Shown in pieces: positions 63,503-64,000 of a DNA stretch of 64,000 nucleotides (its first letter is position 1; each line of letters opens with the position of its first letter). Location of the stretch: the NCBI RefSeq assembly GCF_001544495.1, contig NZ_FCNZ02000015.1, positions 104,940 through 168,939 on the forward strand, read 5' to 3'. The position numbers and the translations under genes are program-made. Below the pieces are notes generated by a model, which saw nothing but the letters and a program-made list of their open reading frames with translations, ran no database searches and had not been told where the DNA came from. Origin of the DNA: Caballeronia telluris (GTDB lineage: Bacteria; Pseudomonadota; Gammaproteobacteria; Burkholderiales; Burkholderiaceae).

Positions 63503-63760
63503 TCACAGCCGTTGCAGCGAACGCTCCCAAACGAGCTTTTGTACACGCCGATAGTTCCCAGGCATCACTTTCCCCTTTAAACGTTCGAGCACTCGTCTTC
63601 GTGACGGATATATGCCCGCCGCGTGGAGCGCGGTGTGCTCAACCAAATACAGGTTGTCAAAAGTCTCTGTCGCCTCCTGGCGAAGAGACTCGGACAGTTC
63701 GCGGCCGTGTGAGACCAAAAATTCCTGCTGCTGAGGGAAGTTTCGTTTCAGAAATTTCAA
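63503..63760 (-). pseudogene. C-terminal gene fragment beside the IS end
   Basis: An open frame of 85 codons from a TTG at 63760, ending LVWERSLQRL. It has no recognisable domain; the sequence is charged (ELSESLRQEATETFDNLY; YPSRRRVLERLKGK). The frame runs upstream only to a TAG a few codons away, inside the presumed end of the insertion sequence, and no ribosome site is seen. I read it as the 3' part of a gene cut by the IS, but a real small gene is possible. Confidence 0.45.
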
Positions 63761-63769
63761 CGAAATCCC

Positions 63770-64000
63770 CAGAGTATGGGCCTAATGCCGTTCAGTTAAG
63801 GTCTCGTTTGAGGACACGAACGGTATAACGAAACGGTCGCGATTTGACGGCTCGAGCGCAACTGCGCCCGGGCCGTTTCTCATTGAGGAGCTGCTTGAGC
63901 CGCTCGCGCAAGCGGATGAGCAGCGCAGGCAGTTTGCCGTACGAGCGCGTCACGGCTGCCCAGGTCATTTCGTACTGAATGGTATGGAACGCGCGGATGA
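63770..64000 (-). mobile_element. End of an IS4-type insertion sequence (left boundary approximate)
   Basis: The 3' part of a transposase gene and a short non-coding end lie here. The terminal inverted repeat and any target duplication cannot be fixed because the other end is outside the window; the stretch GCCGTTCAGTTAAG next to the transposase stop is likely part of the end region. Confidence 0.6.
63792..64000 (-). CDS. IS4-type transposase, C-terminal part (cut by window end)
   Basis: Read on the minus strand into the stop at 63792-63794, 68 residues are visible. They begin IRAFHTIQYEMTWAAV and end in RYTVRVLKRDLN. The motif EKRPGRSCARAVKSRP resembles the C-termini of IS4-group DDE transposases, which carry KRPGR and a basic end. 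The catalytic DDE residues are outside the window. The rest of the element continues to the right. Confidence 0.75.
   Translation of the reverse strand, partial: IRAFHTIQYEMTWAAVTRSYGKLPALLIRLRERLKQLLNEKRPGRSCARAVKSRPFRYTVRVLKRDLN

Overview
This 64-kb GC-rich window (my estimate is mid-60s % GC) looks like the replication-origin region of the main chromosome of a Burkholderia-type betaproteobacterium (Burkholderia sensu lato, for example Caballeronia or Paraburkholderia). The basis is the block gyrB-dnaN-dnaA // rpmH-rnpA-yidD-yidC-mnmE, a 44-residue L34 protein, and the character of the GcvT/H/P, FlhA/FlhB, EmrB and AraF proteins. The species cannot be fixed from sequence reading alone.

Layout, left to right. 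1-1.7 kb: a minus-strand thioesterase / patatin / OsmC run, divergent from tRNA-Lys(CUU). 2.1-10.3 kb: a MHYT-GGDEF-EAL c-di-GMP protein, a 2-hydroxyacid dehydrogenase, an MFS pump, a TPR-glycosyltransferase, dbpA, and a zinc-ribbon protein with a repetitive basic tail. 10.5-17.4 kb: an AraC/GyrI-type regulator, sbcDC, and a second TPR/glycosyltransferase-like protein. 17.6-28.5 kb: gyrB, dnaN and dnaA on the minus strand; an origin-type gap with one perfect DnaA box; rpmH, rnpA, yidD and yidC on the plus strand; a small HTH regulator with two palindromes around its promoter; and mnmE. 28.5-37.6 kb: a LysE exporter pair, a small secreted protein, and an L-arabinose-type ABC transporter operon (araFGH) headed by an aldehyde dehydrogenase homologue that has lost its catalytic residues, with a divergent LysR gene. 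37.7-44.4 kb: a candidate small RNA carrying two anti-Shine-Dalgarno repeats, then ada, gshA, a lipoprotein, and an EmrB pump with its MarR repressor. 44.6-50.8 kb: an outer-membrane efflux channel, flhB-flhA, and an isolated fimbrial adhesin. 51-58.6 kb: sdaA, an alginate lyase and gcvP-gcvH-gcvT behind a tandem glycine riboswitch. 58.6-64 kb: an oxidoreductase, rep helicase, a di-haem cytochrome c, tRNA-Arg(CCG), and then different-looking DNA with a gene fragment and the end of an IS4-type transposase (a probable island edge).

How the parts work together: the origin block supplies initiation, clamp, gyrase, RNase P and membrane-insertion functions. The gcv genes cleave glycine under riboswitch control, and the adjacent sdaA can convert the serine side to pyruvate. 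The arabinose operon encodes complete import but no functional catabolic enzyme in this window.

The observations most worth following are the aldehyde dehydrogenase pseudoenzyme (34092-35501), the anti-SD small RNA with its own promoter and terminator (37725-37822), the palindrome-controlled HTH gene (26331-26857), and the tRNA-Arg/IS4 boundary. No CRISPR array, complete prophage or complete new defence system was seen.
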